From NCBI GenBank assembly GCA_000773965.1, contig JRUP01000031.1:29401-93400 (forward strand): a stretch of DNA of 64,000 nt, written 5' to 3'. This document shows positions 28,697-39,037 of the stretch, piece after piece (positions within the stretch are counted from its first letter, which is position 1; every line of letters begins with the position of its first letter). Both the position numbers and the translations under genes were made by a program. The notes beneath the pieces were generated by a model. That model saw only the letters and a list, made by a program, of their open reading frames with translations. It made no database searches and had not been told where the DNA came from. Source of the DNA: Enterobacter cancerogenus (GTDB taxonomy: Bacteria; Pseudomonadota; Gammaproteobacteria; Enterobacterales; Enterobacteriaceae).

Positions 28697-29622
28697 ACAT
28701 TCAACGCGCCGGATTGATGACCTCGATTCAGGATCAGGGTCGTACCGGCTGGCGGCAATATGGCATTAGCGTTAGCGGCGCTCTCGATCAACCCTCAATG
28801 CGCACCGCCAATATGCTGGTGGGCAACCCGGAAGAGAGCGCGGTATTAGAGATTGTGCTCGGCCAGTTCAAAGCGGAATTCAAACGTGACGGCTGGTTTG
28901 CGCTGACCGGAGCAGGTTGTAATGCCGATCTGGATGGCAAACCGGTGTGGACTGGCTGGCGCTTACCGGTGAAAAAAGGCCAGGTCTTATCACTGGCGAT
29001 GCCGGTGCGCGGTATGCGTAGCTATCTGGCAGTCAATGGTGGTTTCGCCATTGATGAGATGCTCGGTTCGCACAGTACCGATCTCAAAGCTGGTTTTGGT
29101 GGTTTCCAGGGTCGTAAGTTGCAGGATGGCGATCAGTTGCCGTTGGGCAAACCCTCCCGCACCTTCAAAGGCAAAGCGGGCGTACGTCAGTTGTTGTGGG
29201 GCAACCGCATTCGCGCCTTGCCGGGCCCGGAGTACAACGAGTTCACCCGCGAAGCCCAGGAAGGTTTCTGGCGCAGCCCGTGGAAGCTGAGTCCGCAGAG
29301 TAATCGTATGGGTTACCGCATGCAGGGCCGCCAACTGCAGCGTAAAGTCACGCGTGATTTGTTGTCGCACGGGTTAGTACCCGGCGTGGTGCAGGTGCCG
29401 CCTAACGGCCAACCGATTGTGCTGATGGCCGATGCACAAACTACGGGCGGCTATCCGCGTATCGCCTGTGTTATCGAAGCTGACCTGTATCAACTGGCGC
29501 AGATTCGCCTCGGTGAGCCGATTCACTTTATCCATTGCACACTAGAAGAAGCGCTGCTGGCGAAACAACATCAGCAACGCTCCTTCGACCAAATAGCCTG
29601 GGGGCTTGCACATGAAGATTGA
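28690..29622 (+). CDS. pxpC: 5-oxoprolinase subunit C
   Basis: 310 residues of the biotin-dependent-carboxyltransferase-like (AHS2) family, partner of PxpB. Motifs: [43 protein letters not shown], and [22 protein letters not shown] near residue 240. Overlaps pxpB by seven and pxpA by eleven bases, so the three subunits are translationally coupled. Confidence 0.95.
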   Translation: MLNIQRAGLMTSIQDQGRTGWRQYGISVSGALDQPSMRTANMLVGNPEESAVLEIVLGQFKAEFKRDGWFALTGAGCNADLDGKPVWTGWRLPVKKGQVLSLAMPVRGMRSYLAVNGGFAIDEMLGSHSTDLKAGFGGFQGRKLQDGDQLPLGKPSRTFKGKAGVRQLLWGNRIRALPGPEYNEFTREAQEGFWRSPWKLSPQSNRMGYRMQGRQLQRKVTRDLLSHGLVPGVVQVPPNGQPIVLMADAQTTGGYPRIACVIEADLYQLAQIRLGEPIHFIHCTLEEALLAKQHQQRSFDQIAWGLAHED

Positions 29623-30349
29623 TCTTAATGCTGACCTGGGCGAAGGCAGCGCCAGCGATCAGGAACTGCTGACGCTGGTGAGTTCGGCCAACATTGCCTG
29701 TGGTTTTCACGCTGGTGATGCGCAAACCATGCTGCAATCGGTGCGCTGGGCCAAAGCCTCGGGTGTGGCGATTGGTGCCCATCCCAGCTTCCCGGATCGC
29801 GAAAACTTTGGTCGCACCGCGATGCAACTGCCACCGGAAACGGTGTATGCGCAGATGATCTATCAGATCGGCGCACTGAAGAGCATCGCCGAAAGTGAAG
29901 GTGAGCGTTTAGTGCATGTGAAGCCACACGGCATGCTGTACAACCAGGCGGCGGCGGATGCCACGCTCGCCGACGCGATTGCCCGCGCGGTGAAGGCGAT
30001 CGATCCCGCATTGATTCTGGTTGGTCTGGCGGGCAGTGCTTCCATCAAGGCGGCTGCGCATCATGGCTTGCGCACGCGAGAAGAGGTATTCGCCGACCGT
30101 GGCTATCTGGCAACCGGCGCACTGGTGCCGCGCAGCCAGCCAGGCGCGATGATTGAAGAAGCCGAACAGGCGCTGGCGCAAACGCTCACCATGGTGCAGC
30201 AGCGTCAGGTGCAGAGTATCAGCGGTGAATGGGTGCCGGTGAATGCAGAAACCGTGTGTCTGCATGGCGATGGTGCTCACGCGCTGCAATTTGCGCGTAC
30301 GCTGCGTGCGGCTTTTGCTACCCAGCAAATTACTGTGACCAGCGCATAA
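29612..30349 (+). CDS. pxpA: 5-oxoprolinase subunit A
   Basis: 245 residues, LamB/YcsF family, E. coli length 244. Start [12 protein letters not shown] with GGGGG about eight bases upstream; the frame also opens at a TTG at 29606. Conserved: [44 protein letters not shown] and [10 protein letters not shown] hairpin with a T-run follows, so expression of the four downstream genes may be reduced or need its own start. Confidence 0.95.
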   Translation: MKIDLNADLGEGSASDQELLTLVSSANIACGFHAGDAQTMLQSVRWAKASGVAIGAHPSFPDRENFGRTAMQLPPETVYAQMIYQIGALKSIAESEGERLVHVKPHGMLYNQAAADATLADAIARAVKAIDPALILVGLAGSASIKAAAHHGLRTREEVFADRGYLATGALVPRSQPGAMIEEAEQALAQTLTMVQQRQVQSISGEWVPVNAETVCLHGDGAHALQFARTLRAAFATQQITVTSA

Positions 30350-30362
30350 CAAATAACAACTC

Positions 30363-30389
30363 GCCCGATCTATATCGGGCTTTTTATTT
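30363..30389 (+). terminator. Terminator or attenuator inside the 5-oxoproline gene run
   Basis: GCCCGAT, CTAT loop, ATCGGGC, TTTTTATTT. Seven-bp stem, only about 20 bases before the next gene, so it may be partial. Confidence 0.7.
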
Positions 30390-30406
30390 CTGATGAGGGG
30401 AAAAAC

Positions 30407-31135
30407 ATGGATAACGTGGTCAATCTCTGGCCGTTACTCGGCATTGCCGCCATCGTTCTGGGATTCGTGTTGCGTTTTAACCCAGTGCTGGTAGTGATTG
30501 TTGCCGGTTTTGTCACCGGCCTGGCCGCGCATCTGCCGCTGGCCGATATTCTGGAGAAACTTGGTTCCGGCTTCCTGAACACCCGCAATCTGCCGCTGAT
30601 TTTGCTGCTGCCGCTGGCCGTGATCGGTTTGCTGGAGCGCCACGGTTTGAAGGAGCGCGCACAAAGCTGGATCGCGCAGATCAAAACCGCGACGGCGGGC
30701 CGTTTGCTGATTGTCTATCTGTTCGTGCGTGAAATCACCGCGGCACTCGGTTTAACCAGCCTCGGAGGTCATCCGCAGATGGTGCGTCCACTGCTGGCAC
30801 CGATGGCAGAAGGCGCCACAGAAAACCGCTATGGTGAAGTGCCCGATGAAGTGCGCCATCGCCTGCGTGCTATGTCGGCAGCCACCGATAACGTCGGGCT
30901 GTTCTTTGGTGAAGATATCTTTGTCGCCTTTGGTGCCATCATCTTTATGCATAACTTTATGCAGGAGTCGGCAGGTATCAGTACCGAGCCACTGCATATC
31001 GCCTTGTGGGGCATTCCCACCGCACTCTGTGCCTTCCTGATCCATTCGGCGCGACTGGTGCGCCTTGACCGCCAGCTGGCGCGTGAATTGGGTGCCATTA
31101 ATCAGCAGGCGTTGCACGCCAAAGGCGGGAAATAA
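30407..31135 (+). CDS. DUF969 inner-membrane protein, possible 5-oxoproline/peptide permease component
   Basis: 242 residues with several hydrophobic segments (LWPLLGIAAIVLGFVLRF, PVLVVIVAGFVTGLAAHL, LPLILLLPLAVIGLLE, LLIVYLFVREITAALGL, EDIFVAFGAIIFMHNF, ALWGIPTALCAFLIH) typical of DUF969. GATGAGGGGA precedes the ATG. The TAA overlaps the ATG of the DUF979 gene (TAATG), so the two are made as a pair. DUF969/DUF979 pairs commonly sit beside pcp and 5-oxoprolinase genes. A transport role is inference from membrane character and neighbours; not in E. coli K-12 at this site. Confidence 0.88.
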   Translation: MDNVVNLWPLLGIAAIVLGFVLRFNPVLVVIVAGFVTGLAAHLPLADILEKLGSGFLNTRNLPLILLLPLAVIGLLERHGLKERAQSWIAQIKTATAGRLLIVYLFVREITAALGLTSLGGHPQMVRPLLAPMAEGATENRYGEVPDEVRHRLRAMSAATDNVGLFFGEDIFVAFGAIIFMHNFMQESAGISTEPLHIALWGIPTALCAFLIHSARLVRLDRQLARELGAINQQALHAKGGK

Positions 31136-32151
31136 TGTTTCAGCAACAATATCTGATGTGGCTGGCAGGAGTGATCTTGCTGGTGGTCGCCGTTCTCTCC
31201 TGGCGTGATGCGACTAACCCAAGACGCTTTACCACGGGTTTATTCTGGGCCCTGTATGGCCTGATGTTCCTGATTGGTGATGGCGCCTATCAACTGATGG
31301 GGCAATGGGCAGGCGATGCCGCTGCGGGTAAACGCATGCTGCACATTGGCGTCGGCATTGCGGTGGTGTTGATGGCGTTAATTGCCGGTTTCGGCGGCGT
31401 GCGTCTCGGCAGCTATCATCAGCGCAGCGATCAGCAGAAGCGCGAAAGTGCGCAGCGTCTGCGCAACAAGCTGTTTCTGCCCGCGCTGGCGATTCCGGTG
31501 GTAACGGTGATCGGCGTGCTGGCGTTTAACAATATCCCCGGCTTGCAGGATGCGGTTTTTGGTCCTGGCAACCATTCAACTCTAGTGACGCTGTTCTCGA
31601 TGATGGTCGGCTGCGTGCTGGGCTGGATCATCGCGCTGCAAATCACCCATGAAAAACCGCTGCAGTCGATGCAGGAAACTCGCCGTCTGCTGGATGCGGT
31701 GGGTTGGGCATTTATTCTGCCGCAAATTCTTGCCACGCTCGGTCTGTTATTCACCAGCGCGGGCGTCGGCACTGCGATTTCACATCTGACTGAACAGTAT
31801 CTGGCAGTGGACAATCGCCTAATTGCGGTCGCGGTGTATGCGATTGGCATGGCACTGCTGACCATGGTGATGGGTAATGCGTTTGCCGCTTTCCCGATAG
31901 TGACGGCTGGCATTGGGATTCCTATTCTGGTGCTGCAACACGGCGGCAATCCGGCGGTCATGGCGGCAATTGGCATGTTCTCTGGCTATTGCGGCACCTT
32001 GATGACGCCGATGGCGGCGAACTTCAACATCGTACCCGCGCGGTTACTGGAGTTGCCGGATCGAAACGGGGTGATCAAGGCTCAGGTGCCAACCGGTGTG
32101 CTACTGTTGGTGGTAAACGTATTCCTGCTCTACTTCCTGATGTTCTTATGA
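31135..32151 (+). CDS. DUF979 inner-membrane protein, partner of DUF969
   Basis: 338 residues with about nine hydrophobic helices, including [69 protein letters not shown] and [16 protein letters not shown]. Conserved polar patch [23 protein letters not shown] near residue 285 resembles the substrate loops of ion-coupled carriers. Begins on the last base of the DUF969 stop and ends seven bases before pcp. Function not known; permease role is inference. Confidence 0.88.
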   Translation: MFQQQYLMWLAGVILLVVAVLSWRDATNPRRFTTGLFWALYGLMFLIGDGAYQLMGQWAGDAAAGKRMLHIGVGIAVVLMALIAGFGGVRLGSYHQRSDQQKRESAQRLRNKLFLPALAIPVVTVIGVLAFNNIPGLQDAVFGPGNHSTLVTLFSMMVGCVLGWIIALQITHEKPLQSMQETRRLLDAVGWAFILPQILATLGLLFTSAGVGTAISHLTEQYLAVDNRLIAVAVYAIGMALLTMVMGNAFAAFPIVTAGIGIPILVLQHGGNPAVMAAIGMFSGYCGTLMTPMAANFNIVPARLLELPDRNGVIKAQVPTGVLLLVVNVFLLYFLMFL

Positions 32152-32158
32152 GGTCGCA

Positions 32159-32806
32159 ATGAAAACGGTATTGATGACGGCGTTTGAGCCGTTCGGTGGC
32201 GAAACCATTAACCCTTCATGGGAAGCGGTGCGCAGTTTTGACGGCAAAGAGATTGCCGGAGCCCGTATTGTGGTGCGCCAGCTGCCGGTGGTGTTTGCCA
32301 CCTGCGGCAAAGTGCTCACGCAAGCGCTGGAAGAGATTCAGCCTGACCGCGTGTTGTGTGTGGGCCAGGCCGGTGGGCGCGTTGATATCACCGTCGAACG
32401 CGTGGCGATCAACGTGGATGATGCGCGTATTCCCGACAACGATCAGCAGCAGCCGATCGACCAGCCCATCGTGATGGATGGACCTGCCGCCTATTTTTCC
32501 ACCTTACCGATTAAAGCGATGGTTGCAGCACTGCGCGAAGTGGGTGTGCCGGCCTCGGTATCGCAAACGGCCGGGACATTTACCTGTAATCACGTGATGT
32601 ACAGTCTGTTGCACTGGCTGAAGACCACCAACAGTCCGGCACGTGGGGGCTTTATTCATATCCCCTATATGCCGGAACAGGCGGTGAACCATCCCGGCGT
32701 CGCCAGTATGGCGACGGCCAGCGTGATCCTGGCGCTGGAAACCTCGTTGCAGGTGATGTTGAGCACTGAAAATGACATCCGCGTGGTTGGTGGAGCGACG
32801 CATTAA
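32159..32806 (+). CDS. pcp: Pyrrolidone-carboxylate peptidase
   Basis: Cysteine peptidase (family C15) that removes N-terminal pyroglutamate from peptides, releasing 5-oxoproline. 215 residues. Catalytic triad visible: E80 in [19 protein letters not shown]143 in [10 protein letters not shown] and H167 in [12 protein letters not shown]. Substrate loop [16 protein letters not shown] at the N-terminus. Its product is the substrate of PxpABC encoded just upstream. Absent from E. coli K-12. Confidence 0.96.
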   Translation: MKTVLMTAFEPFGGETINPSWEAVRSFDGKEIAGARIVVRQLPVVFATCGKVLTQALEEIQPDRVLCVGQAGGRVDITVERVAINVDDARIPDNDQQQPIDQPIVMDGPAAYFSTLPIKAMVAALREVGVPASVSQTAGTFTCNHVMYSLLHWLKTTNSPARGGFIHIPYMPEQAVNHPGVASMATASVILALETSLQVMLSTENDIRVVGGATH

Positions 32807-32817
32807 CAGGAGAAGTT

Positions 32818-33606
32818 ATGCCTGAAGGACCGGAGATCCGCCGTGCGGCGGATCAACTGGCAGCGGCGATGGAAGGCAGGCCACTCACTGATGTGTGGTT
32901 TGCCTTTCCTGAACTGAAAACCTACGAACCGGCACTAATGGGTGAAACCATTACGGCTTTTGAAACACGTGGCAAAGCACTGCTGACGCATTTTTCGAAT
33001 GGCTTAATTCTCTATAGCCATAATCAATTGTACGGCGTGTGGCGAGTGGTGCCGACCGGCACTGAACCCAACACTTCGCGACAGTTGCGCGTGCGGTTGG
33101 CAAACGCCGAACAGACCATCCTGCTCTACAGTGCCTCGGATATTGAACTGCTCAATGCAGATACCGTCGGCGCACATCCCTTTCTGCAGCGCGTAGGTCC
33201 CGATGTACTGGATGCCACATTATCGGTGGAAGAGGTGCGTGAGCGGCTGCTATCGCCGCGTTTTCGTCGCCGTCAGTTCAGCGGATTGTTACTCGATCAG
33301 GCCTTTCTGGCGGGATTGGGTAACTACTTGCGTGTGGAGATTTTATGGCATGCTGGATTGCTGGCGTCGCATCAGGCGCAGGATCTCACTGAGGCACAGC
33401 TCAATGCATTAAGTGAGGCGATGCTGGCGGTGCCACGTTTGTCGTATCAGATGCGCGGCAGTATGAAGAAATACCATGCCGATGCGGCGTTTCGCTTTGA
33501 GGTGTTTCATCGCCAGGGCAAGAGATGTCGGCGCTGCGGCACGCTGATTGAGAAGGGCACGCTATCGTCGCGGCCATTTTACTGGTGCCCGGGATGTCAG
33601 TTTTGA
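32818..33606 (+). CDS. nei: Endonuclease VIII (oxidised-pyrimidine DNA glycosylase)
   Basis: Excises oxidised pyrimidines and nicks the site. 262 residues (E. coli 263). Begins [12 protein letters not shown]: Pro2 nucleophile and Glu3. The helix-two-turn-helix region includes [22 protein letters not shown], and the C-terminal zinc finger is [32 protein letters not shown] before the ATG. Eleven bases after pcp, so it is carried on the 5-oxoproline transcript, as nei follows pxpA in E. coli. Confidence 0.96.
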   Translation: MPEGPEIRRAADQLAAAMEGRPLTDVWFAFPELKTYEPALMGETITAFETRGKALLTHFSNGLILYSHNQLYGVWRVVPTGTEPNTSRQLRVRLANAEQTILLYSASDIELLNADTVGAHPFLQRVGPDVLDATLSVEEVRERLLSPRFRRRQFSGLLLDQAFLAGLGNYLRVEILWHAGLLASHQAQDLTEAQLNALSEAMLAVPRLSYQMRGSMKKYHADAAFRFEVFHRQGKRCRRCGTLIEKGTLSSRPFYWCPGCQF

Positions 33607-33623
33607 CGCCATAATGCGAACAA

Positions 33624-33660
33624 TAAAAAAGCTGCCATCTCAATGAAATGGCAGCCTTTC
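33624..33660. terminator. Bidirectional terminator between nei and gltA
   Basis: GCTGCCAT / ATGGCAGC stem with nine-base loop. AAAAAA on the left gives a T-run for gltA, and CTTTCTTTC on the right serves nei less well. Confidence 0.85.
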
Positions 33661-33683
33661 TTTCACACTCATTTAGCTGTGGA

Positions 33684-34967
33684 TTACTTTTTCAGCGCCG
33701 AGTTAAATGGACGCTCGGTGTAACCGGTGTACAGCTGACGTGGACGCGCAATCTTCATGCCCTCGTCGTGCATCTCTTTCCAGTGTGCAATCCAACCCAC
33801 GGTACGCGCCATCGCGAAGATCACGGTAAACATGGAAGAAGGAATACCCATCGCTTTCAGAATAATGCCAGAGTAGAAATCGACGTTTGGATAGAGTTTA
33901 CGCTCGATGAAGTACGGGTCGTTCAGCGCGATATGTTCCAGCTCCATCGCCACTTCCAGCAGGTCATCTTTCATACCCAACTCATTCAGCACTTCGTGAC
34001 AGGTTTCACGCATCACGGTGGCGCGCGGGTCATAGTTTTTGTAAACACGGTGACCGAAGCCCATCAGACGGAACGAATCGTTTTTGTCTTTCGCGCGACG
34101 TACAAATTCTGGGATGTGCTCAACGGTGCTGATCTCTTCCAGCATACGCAGGGTAGCTTCGTTGGCGCCACCGTGTGCCGGTCCCCACAGCGAAGCGATA
34201 CCCGCAGCGATACAGGCAAATGGGTTTGCACCAGAAGAACCGGCGGTACGCACGGTTGAGGTAGAGGCGTTCTGCTCATGATCAGCATGCAGAATCAGAA
34301 TACGGTCCATGGCGCGTTCCAGCACCGGGTTCACTTTGTACTCTTCACACGGTGTGGCGAACATCATATGCAGGAAGTTGCCTGCGTAGGACAGGTCGTT
34401 ACGTGGGTAAACGAACGGCTGGCCAATCGAATATTTGTAGCACATCGCTGCCATGGTCGGCATTTTGGACAGCAGGCGGAAGGCAGCGATTTCACGGTGA
34501 CGTTCAATGTTGACGTCTAAGGAGTCGTGATAGAACGCTGCCAGGGCGCCAGTGACACCACACATGACCGCCATCGGATGCGAATCGCGGCGGAAGCCAT
34601 GGAACAGTCGGGTGATTTGCTCGTGGATCATGGTGTGGCGGGTAACGGTGGTGCGGAATTCTTCAAACTGGGCTTGGGTCGGGGCTTCGCCATTCAGCAG
34701 AATGTAACACACTTCGAGATAGTTGGAGTGGGTTGCCAGTTCGGAAATCGGGAAGCCGCGATGTAACAGAATGCCTTCATCACCATCAATAAAAGTGATT
34801 TTAGATTCGCATGACGCAGTAGAGGTGAAACCGGGATCGAAAGTGAACAGGCCATGATTGCCAAGTGTGCGGACATCAACAACGTCTTGTCCCAGCGTAC
34901 CTTGCATCACATCCAGTTCAACGGAAGCATTATCTTGTAGGGTTAGCGTCACTTTTTTATCTGTCAT
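33684..34967 (-). CDS. gltA: Citrate synthase (type II)
   Basis: Condenses oxaloacetate and acetyl-CoA. 427 residues, E. coli length, the hexameric NADH-inhibited type. Catalytic motifs [30 protein letters not shown] and [15 protein letters not shown] with the two His and the Asp. N-terminal regulatory domain [23 protein letters not shown]-region. Divergent from sdhC across about 630 bases. E. coli has abrB between nei and gltA; here it is absent. Confidence 0.97.
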   Translation of the reverse strand: MTDKKVTLTLQDNASVELDVMQGTLGQDVVDVRTLGNHGLFTFDPGFTSTASCESKITFIDGDEGILLHRGFPISELATHSNYLEVCYILLNGEAPTQAQFEEFRTTVTRHTMIHEQITRLFHGFRRDSHPMAVMCGVTGALAAFYHDSLDVNIERHREIAAFRLLSKMPTMAAMCYKYSIGQPFVYPRNDLSYAGNFLHMMFATPCEEYKVNPVLERAMDRILILHADHEQNASTSTVRTAGSSGANPFACIAAGIASLWGPAHGGANEATLRMLEEISTVEHIPEFVRRAKDKNDSFRLMGFGHRVYKNYDPRATVMRETCHEVLNELGMKDDLLEVAMELEHIALNDPYFIERKLYPNVDFYSGIILKAMGIPSSMFTVIFAMARTVGWIAHWKEMHDEGMKIARPRQLYTGYTERPFNSALKK

Positions 34968-35356
34968 TTTTCGTCTCCATAGCGCCTTAGTAGGTAAGGA
35001 TCTTAGACACCAGAATAGCCTTCATGTTGTATAAAACCACAATCTTCACAGTATCACTCTGCGGTAACGTTTGTCGTGCAGGGTTACAGGGAGATGTATT
35101 AGGGCCAGTCGGTGGCGTTCGGGCATGACATGCTGAACAGCGCGGATGTTAAAGATCCTGTCACGACATAACTTCTTGGTAACCAATAACCTGATGCTTT
35201 GTGTTGCTCGTAAAGGCAATGTTACATAACTTGAGCTTAGGGGAAAGTGTATCCCCATAACTTTTGTGCATCATAGGGCTTTAATGCGTTTGTTTGTAAC
35301 TGAAATGTTGATCTTTTGTCAAATCAGATAATTAAAAATGTATGAATTGTGAAATT
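34968..35356. promoter_or_regulatory. gltA upstream half of the gltA-sdhC region
   Basis: Gene-free and AT-rich. I see no convincing ORF. A weak minus-strand -10 (TTATAC, 35034-35029) lies about 65 bases before gltA. The region presumably holds the gltA promoters and ArcA sites, as in E. coli, but I could not assign these with confidence. Confidence 0.4.
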
Positions 35357-35372
35357 CGTGAGTCGGATCACT
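35357..35372. promoter_or_regulatory. Candidate CRP site upstream of sdhC
   Basis: CGTGA-GTCGGA-TCACT keeps the central GTGA/TCAC of the CRP consensus. It ends about 40 bases before the sdhC -35. Confidence 0.55.
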
Positions 35373-35409
35373 GTTCAGCCTAAATGTGACCAAAGAGATT
35401 GTAGGGGAA

Positions 35410-35438
35410 TTGTAATCAGAATGTGATCCTCCTATACT
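35410..35438 (+). promoter_or_regulatory. sdhCDAB-sucABCD promoter
   Basis: TTGTAA (35410-35415), 17 bases, TATACT (35433-35438). The predicted leader to sdhC is about 155 bases, a usual target zone for small RNAs in enterobacteria; sdhCDAB is repressed by RyhB and Spot 42 in E. coli. Confidence 0.7.
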
Positions 35439-35599
35439 GCCGCCAGGTCTCCGGAATATCCTGACACCAGGAGCCACCCAGCGTTTTTTTCGCTTCACTT
35501 AACACTGGATGTTGCTTTTTTGGTGGCGGTTGCAGTCTGAACACGCGCTGTGCTCTGATGCGACTCAGGTCCGGAGGAAGCAAAATAAAAAAGAGCTGT

Positions 35600-35989
35600 G
35601 TGGGCAAAACCGTGAAAAAACAAAGACCTGTTAACTTGGATCTCTCGACGATCCGGTTTCCCGTTACTGCAATATCGTCCATTCTCCACCGCGTCTCCGG
35701 CGTGATCACCTTTGTCGCTCTCGGAATACTGCTCTGGTTATTGGGTCTCTCTCTCTCTTCTCCTGAAGGCTTCCAGCAAGCGGCATCCATCATGGATAGC
35801 TTCTTCGCCAAATTCATTATGTGGGGCATCCTGACTGCGCTGGCGTATCACGTCGTGGGCGGCATTCGTCACATGCTGGCTGATTTTGGCTTTATGGAAG
35901 AAACCCTGCAGGTGGGAACCCGTTCCGCGCAGGCGGCTTTTGGTATCACTGTCGTGCTCTCAATTTTGGCTGGAGTCCTCGTATGGTAA
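35600..35989 (+). CDS. sdhC: Succinate dehydrogenase cytochrome b556 subunit
   Basis: Membrane anchor of complex II with haem b and quinone site. 129 residues from the GTG at 35600 ([20 protein letters not shown]), same length as E. coli SdhC; AAGAG is five bases upstream. Other in-frame starts exist at 35558 and 35612. Three membrane helices; SSILHRVSG carries the quinone-site Ser/Arg and [11 protein letters not shown] the haem His. Overlaps sdhD by seven bases. Confidence 0.93.
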   Translation: MGKTVKKQRPVNLDLSTIRFPVTAISSILHRVSGVITFVALGILLWLLGLSLSSPEGFQQAASIMDSFFAKFIMWGILTALAYHVVGGIRHMLADFGFMEETLQVGTRSAQAAFGITVVLSILAGVLVW

Positions 35990-36330
35990 GCAATGCTTCT
36001 GCATTAGGACGCAACGGTATTCATGACTGGCTGTTACTGCGTGCTGCTGCAATCTTAATGACGCTCTACATCATCTACCTTCTTGGTTTTGTGGTGATGA
36101 CCGGCACCCTGACGTATGACGCCTGGCACGGCTTTTTCGCCTCTGCCTTCACTAAAGTGTTTACGATACTGACGCTGTTCTCGATTCTGATCCACGGCTG
36201 GATTGGCATGTGGCAGGTCCTGACCGACTACGTGAAACCAGTGGCAACCCGCTTGCTGCTGCAGTTTGTGATTGTGGTCGCGCTGTTGTCGTATGCCATT
36301 TATGGAATCGTTGTTGTGTGGGGTGTGTAA
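35983..36330 (+). CDS. sdhD: Succinate dehydrogenase membrane anchor subunit
   Basis: 115 residues, E. coli length, three membrane helices. Start [21 protein letters not shown]; haem ligand His in [19 protein letters not shown]. Its ATG overlaps the end of sdhC (ATGGTAA), and the stop directly abuts the sdhA ATG. Confidence 0.96.
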   Translation: MVSNASALGRNGIHDWLLLRAAAILMTLYIIYLLGFVVMTGTLTYDAWHGFFASAFTKVFTILTLFSILIHGWIGMWQVLTDYVKPVATRLLLQFVIVVALLSYAIYGIVVVWGV

Positions 36331-38097
36331 ATGAGTTTGCCAGTCAGAGAATTTGATGCCGTGGTGATCGGCGCGGGTGGCGCGGGAATGCGCGCGGCTC
36401 TGCAAATCTCCCAATCGGGCCAGACTTGTGCCCTGTTATCCAAAGTTTTCCCAACCCGTTCTCATACCGTATCGGCGCAGGGCGGTATTACCGTTGCGCT
36501 GGGTAACACTCATGAAGATAACTGGGAATGGCACATGTACGATACCGTTAAAGGTTCCGACTATATCGGTGACCAGGACGCGATCGAATACATGTGTCAC
36601 GTCGGTCCGGAAGCGATTCTGGAACTGGAACATATGGGTCTGCCTTTCTCTCGCCTTGATGACGGCCGCGTGTATCAGCGTCCGTTTGGTGGTCAGTCGA
36701 AGAATTTCGGTGGTGAGCAGGCGGCGCGTACCGCTGCTGCAGCCGACCGTACCGGCCACGCACTGCTGCATACCCTGTATCAGCAGAACCTGAAAAACAA
36801 AACCACCATCTTCTCCGAATGGTATGCGCTGGATCTGGTGAAAAATGAAGACGGTGCGATTGTCGGTTGTACCGCTATCTGCATGGAAACCGGTGAAACC
36901 GTTTACTTCAAAGCGAAAGCGACCATTCTGGCAACGGGCGGTGCAGGCCGTATTTACCAGTCCACCACTAACGCGCACATCAACACCGGTGACGGCGTAG
37001 GTATGGCGCTACGTGCCGGTGTGCCGGTGCAGGATATGGAAATGTGGCAGTTCCACCCAACCGGTATCGCCGGTGCGGGTGTACTGGTCACTGAAGGTTG
37101 CCGTGGTGAAGGTGGATACCTGCTGAACAAACACGGCGAACGCTTCATGGAGCGTTATGCGCCAAACGCCAAAGACCTGGCGGGTCGTGACGTGGTCGCA
37201 CGCTCCATGATGGTGGAAATTCGTGAAGGCCGTGGTTGTGACGGTCCATGGGGCCCGCACATCAAGCTGAAACTCGACCATCTGGGTGCAGAAGTGCTGG
37301 AATCGCGTCTGCCGGGTATCCTTGAACTGTCGCGCACATTCGCCCACGTTGACCCAATTAAAGAGCCGATCCCGGTTATCCCAACCTGTCACTACATGAT
37401 GGGCGGCGTGCCGACCAAAGTGACCGGTCAGGCGCTGCGTGTGAATGAGCAGGGTGAAGACGAAGTGATTCCAGGCCTGTTCGCGGTAGGCGAAATTGCT
37501 TGTGTATCAGTACACGGCGCTAACCGTCTCGGCGGTAACTCGTTGCTCGACCTGGTGGTATTTGGCCGCGCGGCAGGTGTGCACCTGCTGGAGTGTCTGG
37601 AAGAGCAGGGTGAACTGCGTGAAGCCACGCAGGAAAACATCGATGCCGCCATGGCGCGCTTCAACCGTTGGGAAAACAACACCACGGGTGAAGACCCGGT
37701 TGAAATCCGTAAAGCGCTGCAACGCTGCATGCAGAACAACTTCTCGGTGTTCCGTGAAGGTGATGCAATGCGTGAAGGTCTGGAAGAGCTGAAAGTGATT
37801 CGTGAGCGCCTGAAGTCAGCGCGTCTTGATGACCGTTCGCCAGATTTCAACACTCAGCGTATCGAATGTCTTGAGCTGGATAACCTGATGGAAACCGCGT
37901 ACGCCACCGCGGTTGCCGCCAACTTCCGTACCGAGAGTCGTGGCGCACACAGCCGCTTCGACTACCCGGAACGTGATGATGCTAACTGGCTGTGTCACAG
38001 CCTCTATGTTCCGCAAACGGAAAGCATGACGCGCCGTGAGGTGAACATGCAACCGAAACTGCGTGCGGCCTTCCCGCCAAAAGCGCGTACCTACTAA
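36331..38097 (+). CDS. sdhA: Succinate dehydrogenase flavoprotein subunit
   Basis: 588 residues, same as E. coli. FAD fold [18 protein letters not shown]; covalent FAD attachment at H45 in [10 protein letters not shown]; catalytic region [21 protein letters not shown] with the Arg in [10 protein letters not shown]-terminal [19 protein letters not shown]. Immediately follows sdhD with no gap. Confidence 0.98.
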   Translation: MSLPVREFDAVVIGAGGAGMRAALQISQSGQTCALLSKVFPTRSHTVSAQGGITVALGNTHEDNWEWHMYDTVKGSDYIGDQDAIEYMCHVGPEAILELEHMGLPFSRLDDGRVYQRPFGGQSKNFGGEQAARTAAAADRTGHALLHTLYQQNLKNKTTIFSEWYALDLVKNEDGAIVGCTAICMETGETVYFKAKATILATGGAGRIYQSTTNAHINTGDGVGMALRAGVPVQDMEMWQFHPTGIAGAGVLVTEGCRGEGGYLLNKHGERFMERYAPNAKDLAGRDVVARSMMVEIREGRGCDGPWGPHIKLKLDHLGAEVLESRLPGILELSRTFAHVDPIKEPIPVIPTCHYMMGGVPTKVTGQALRVNEQGEDEVIPGLFAVGEIACVSVHGANRLGGNSLLDLVVFGRAAGVHLLECLEEQGELREATQENIDAAMARFNRWENNTTGEDPVEIRKALQRCMQNNFSVFREGDAMREGLEELKVIRERLKSARLDDRSPDFNTQRIECLELDNLMETAYATAVAANFRTESRGAHSRFDYPERDDANWLCHSLYVPQTESMTRREVNMQPKLRAAFPPKARTY

Positions 38098-38111
38098 TTG
38101 CGGAGATCATC

Positions 38112-38828
38112 ATGAGACTCGAATTTTCTATCTATCGTTACAACCCGGAAGTCGATGACAAACCGCGTATGCAGGAATACACGCTGGAGTCAGAAGACGG
38201 TCGTGACATGATGTTGCTGGACGCGTTGATTCGTCTGAAAGAGAAGGACCCAACGCTGGCCTTCCGCCGCTCATGCCGTGAAGGTGTTTGCGGTTCTGAC
38301 GGCCTCAACATGAACGGCAAAAACGGCTTGGCCTGCATCACACCAGTCTCCGCGCTGGGTAATGGCACGAAGAAAATTGTTATCCGTCCGCTGCCTGGTT
38401 TGCCGGTGATCCGCGACCTCGTCGTTGATATGGGACAATTCTATACGCAGTATGAGAAGATTAAGCCTTTCCTGTTGAATAATGGGGAAAATCCGCCAGC
38501 ACGCGAGCATCTGCAGACCCCGGCAGACCGTGAGCACCTGGATGGATTGTACGAGTGTATTCTGTGCGCTTGCTGCTCAACCTCGTGCCCATCGTTCTGG
38601 TGGAACCCGGACAAGTTCATCGGTCCGGCAGGTTTGTTAGCCGCTTACCGTTTCCTGATCGACAGCCGCGATACCGAAACCGATGCGCGTCTGGACAATC
38701 TGAACGATGCTTTCAGTGTATTCCGCTGTCACAGCATCATGAACTGTGTGAGCGTGTGCCCGAAAGGACTAAACCCGACGCGCGCTATCGGCCATATTAA
38801 GTCGATGCTGTTGCAACGCGGGGCGTAA
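38112..38828 (+). CDS. sdhB: Succinate dehydrogenase iron-sulfur subunit
   Basis: 238 residues. 2Fe-2S cysteines in SCREGVCGSDGLNMNGKNGLACI region, 4Fe-4S and 3Fe-4S cysteines in CILCACCSTSCPSFWW and CHSIMNCVSVCPKGLNP. Passes electrons from SdhA to quinone at SdhCD. Confidence 0.98.
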   Translation: MRLEFSIYRYNPEVDDKPRMQEYTLESEDGRDMMLLDALIRLKEKDPTLAFRRSCREGVCGSDGLNMNGKNGLACITPVSALGNGTKKIVIRPLPGLPVIRDLVVDMGQFYTQYEKIKPFLLNNGENPPAREHLQTPADREHLDGLYECILCACCSTSCPSFWWNPDKFIGPAGLLAAYRFLIDSRDTETDARLDNLNDAFSVFRCHSIMNCVSVCPKGLNPTRAIGHIKSMLLQRGA

Positions 38829-39037
38829 CACACTGAAGTCACTGTCCGGGAACTTAAGGTTCCCGGCAGTTTACGGAAGCCTTTATAAGCGCGGTACTGA
38901 CCACGCTTATAAAGGTTCCCTTACGGGCCAGGCGCCGGTTGCGCACAGGTTCGTATCGCTGAACTCACTACGGCAAGCCGCGAAAGCGGCAACAAATGAA
39001 ACCTCATAAAAAGCAGATTAATGCTTAAGGGATCACA
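38829..39037 (+). other. sdhB-sucA intercistronic region with two perfect hairpins
   Basis: CCGGGAAC-TTAAG-GTTCCCGG at 38846-38866 (8-bp stem) and CTTTATAAGCG / CGCTTATAAAG at 38881-38914 (11-bp stem). Neither has a following T-run long enough for a clear terminator. They may be processing sites between sdh and suc messages. E. coli also has a long gap with a weak sucA promoter here. Confidence 0.6.
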
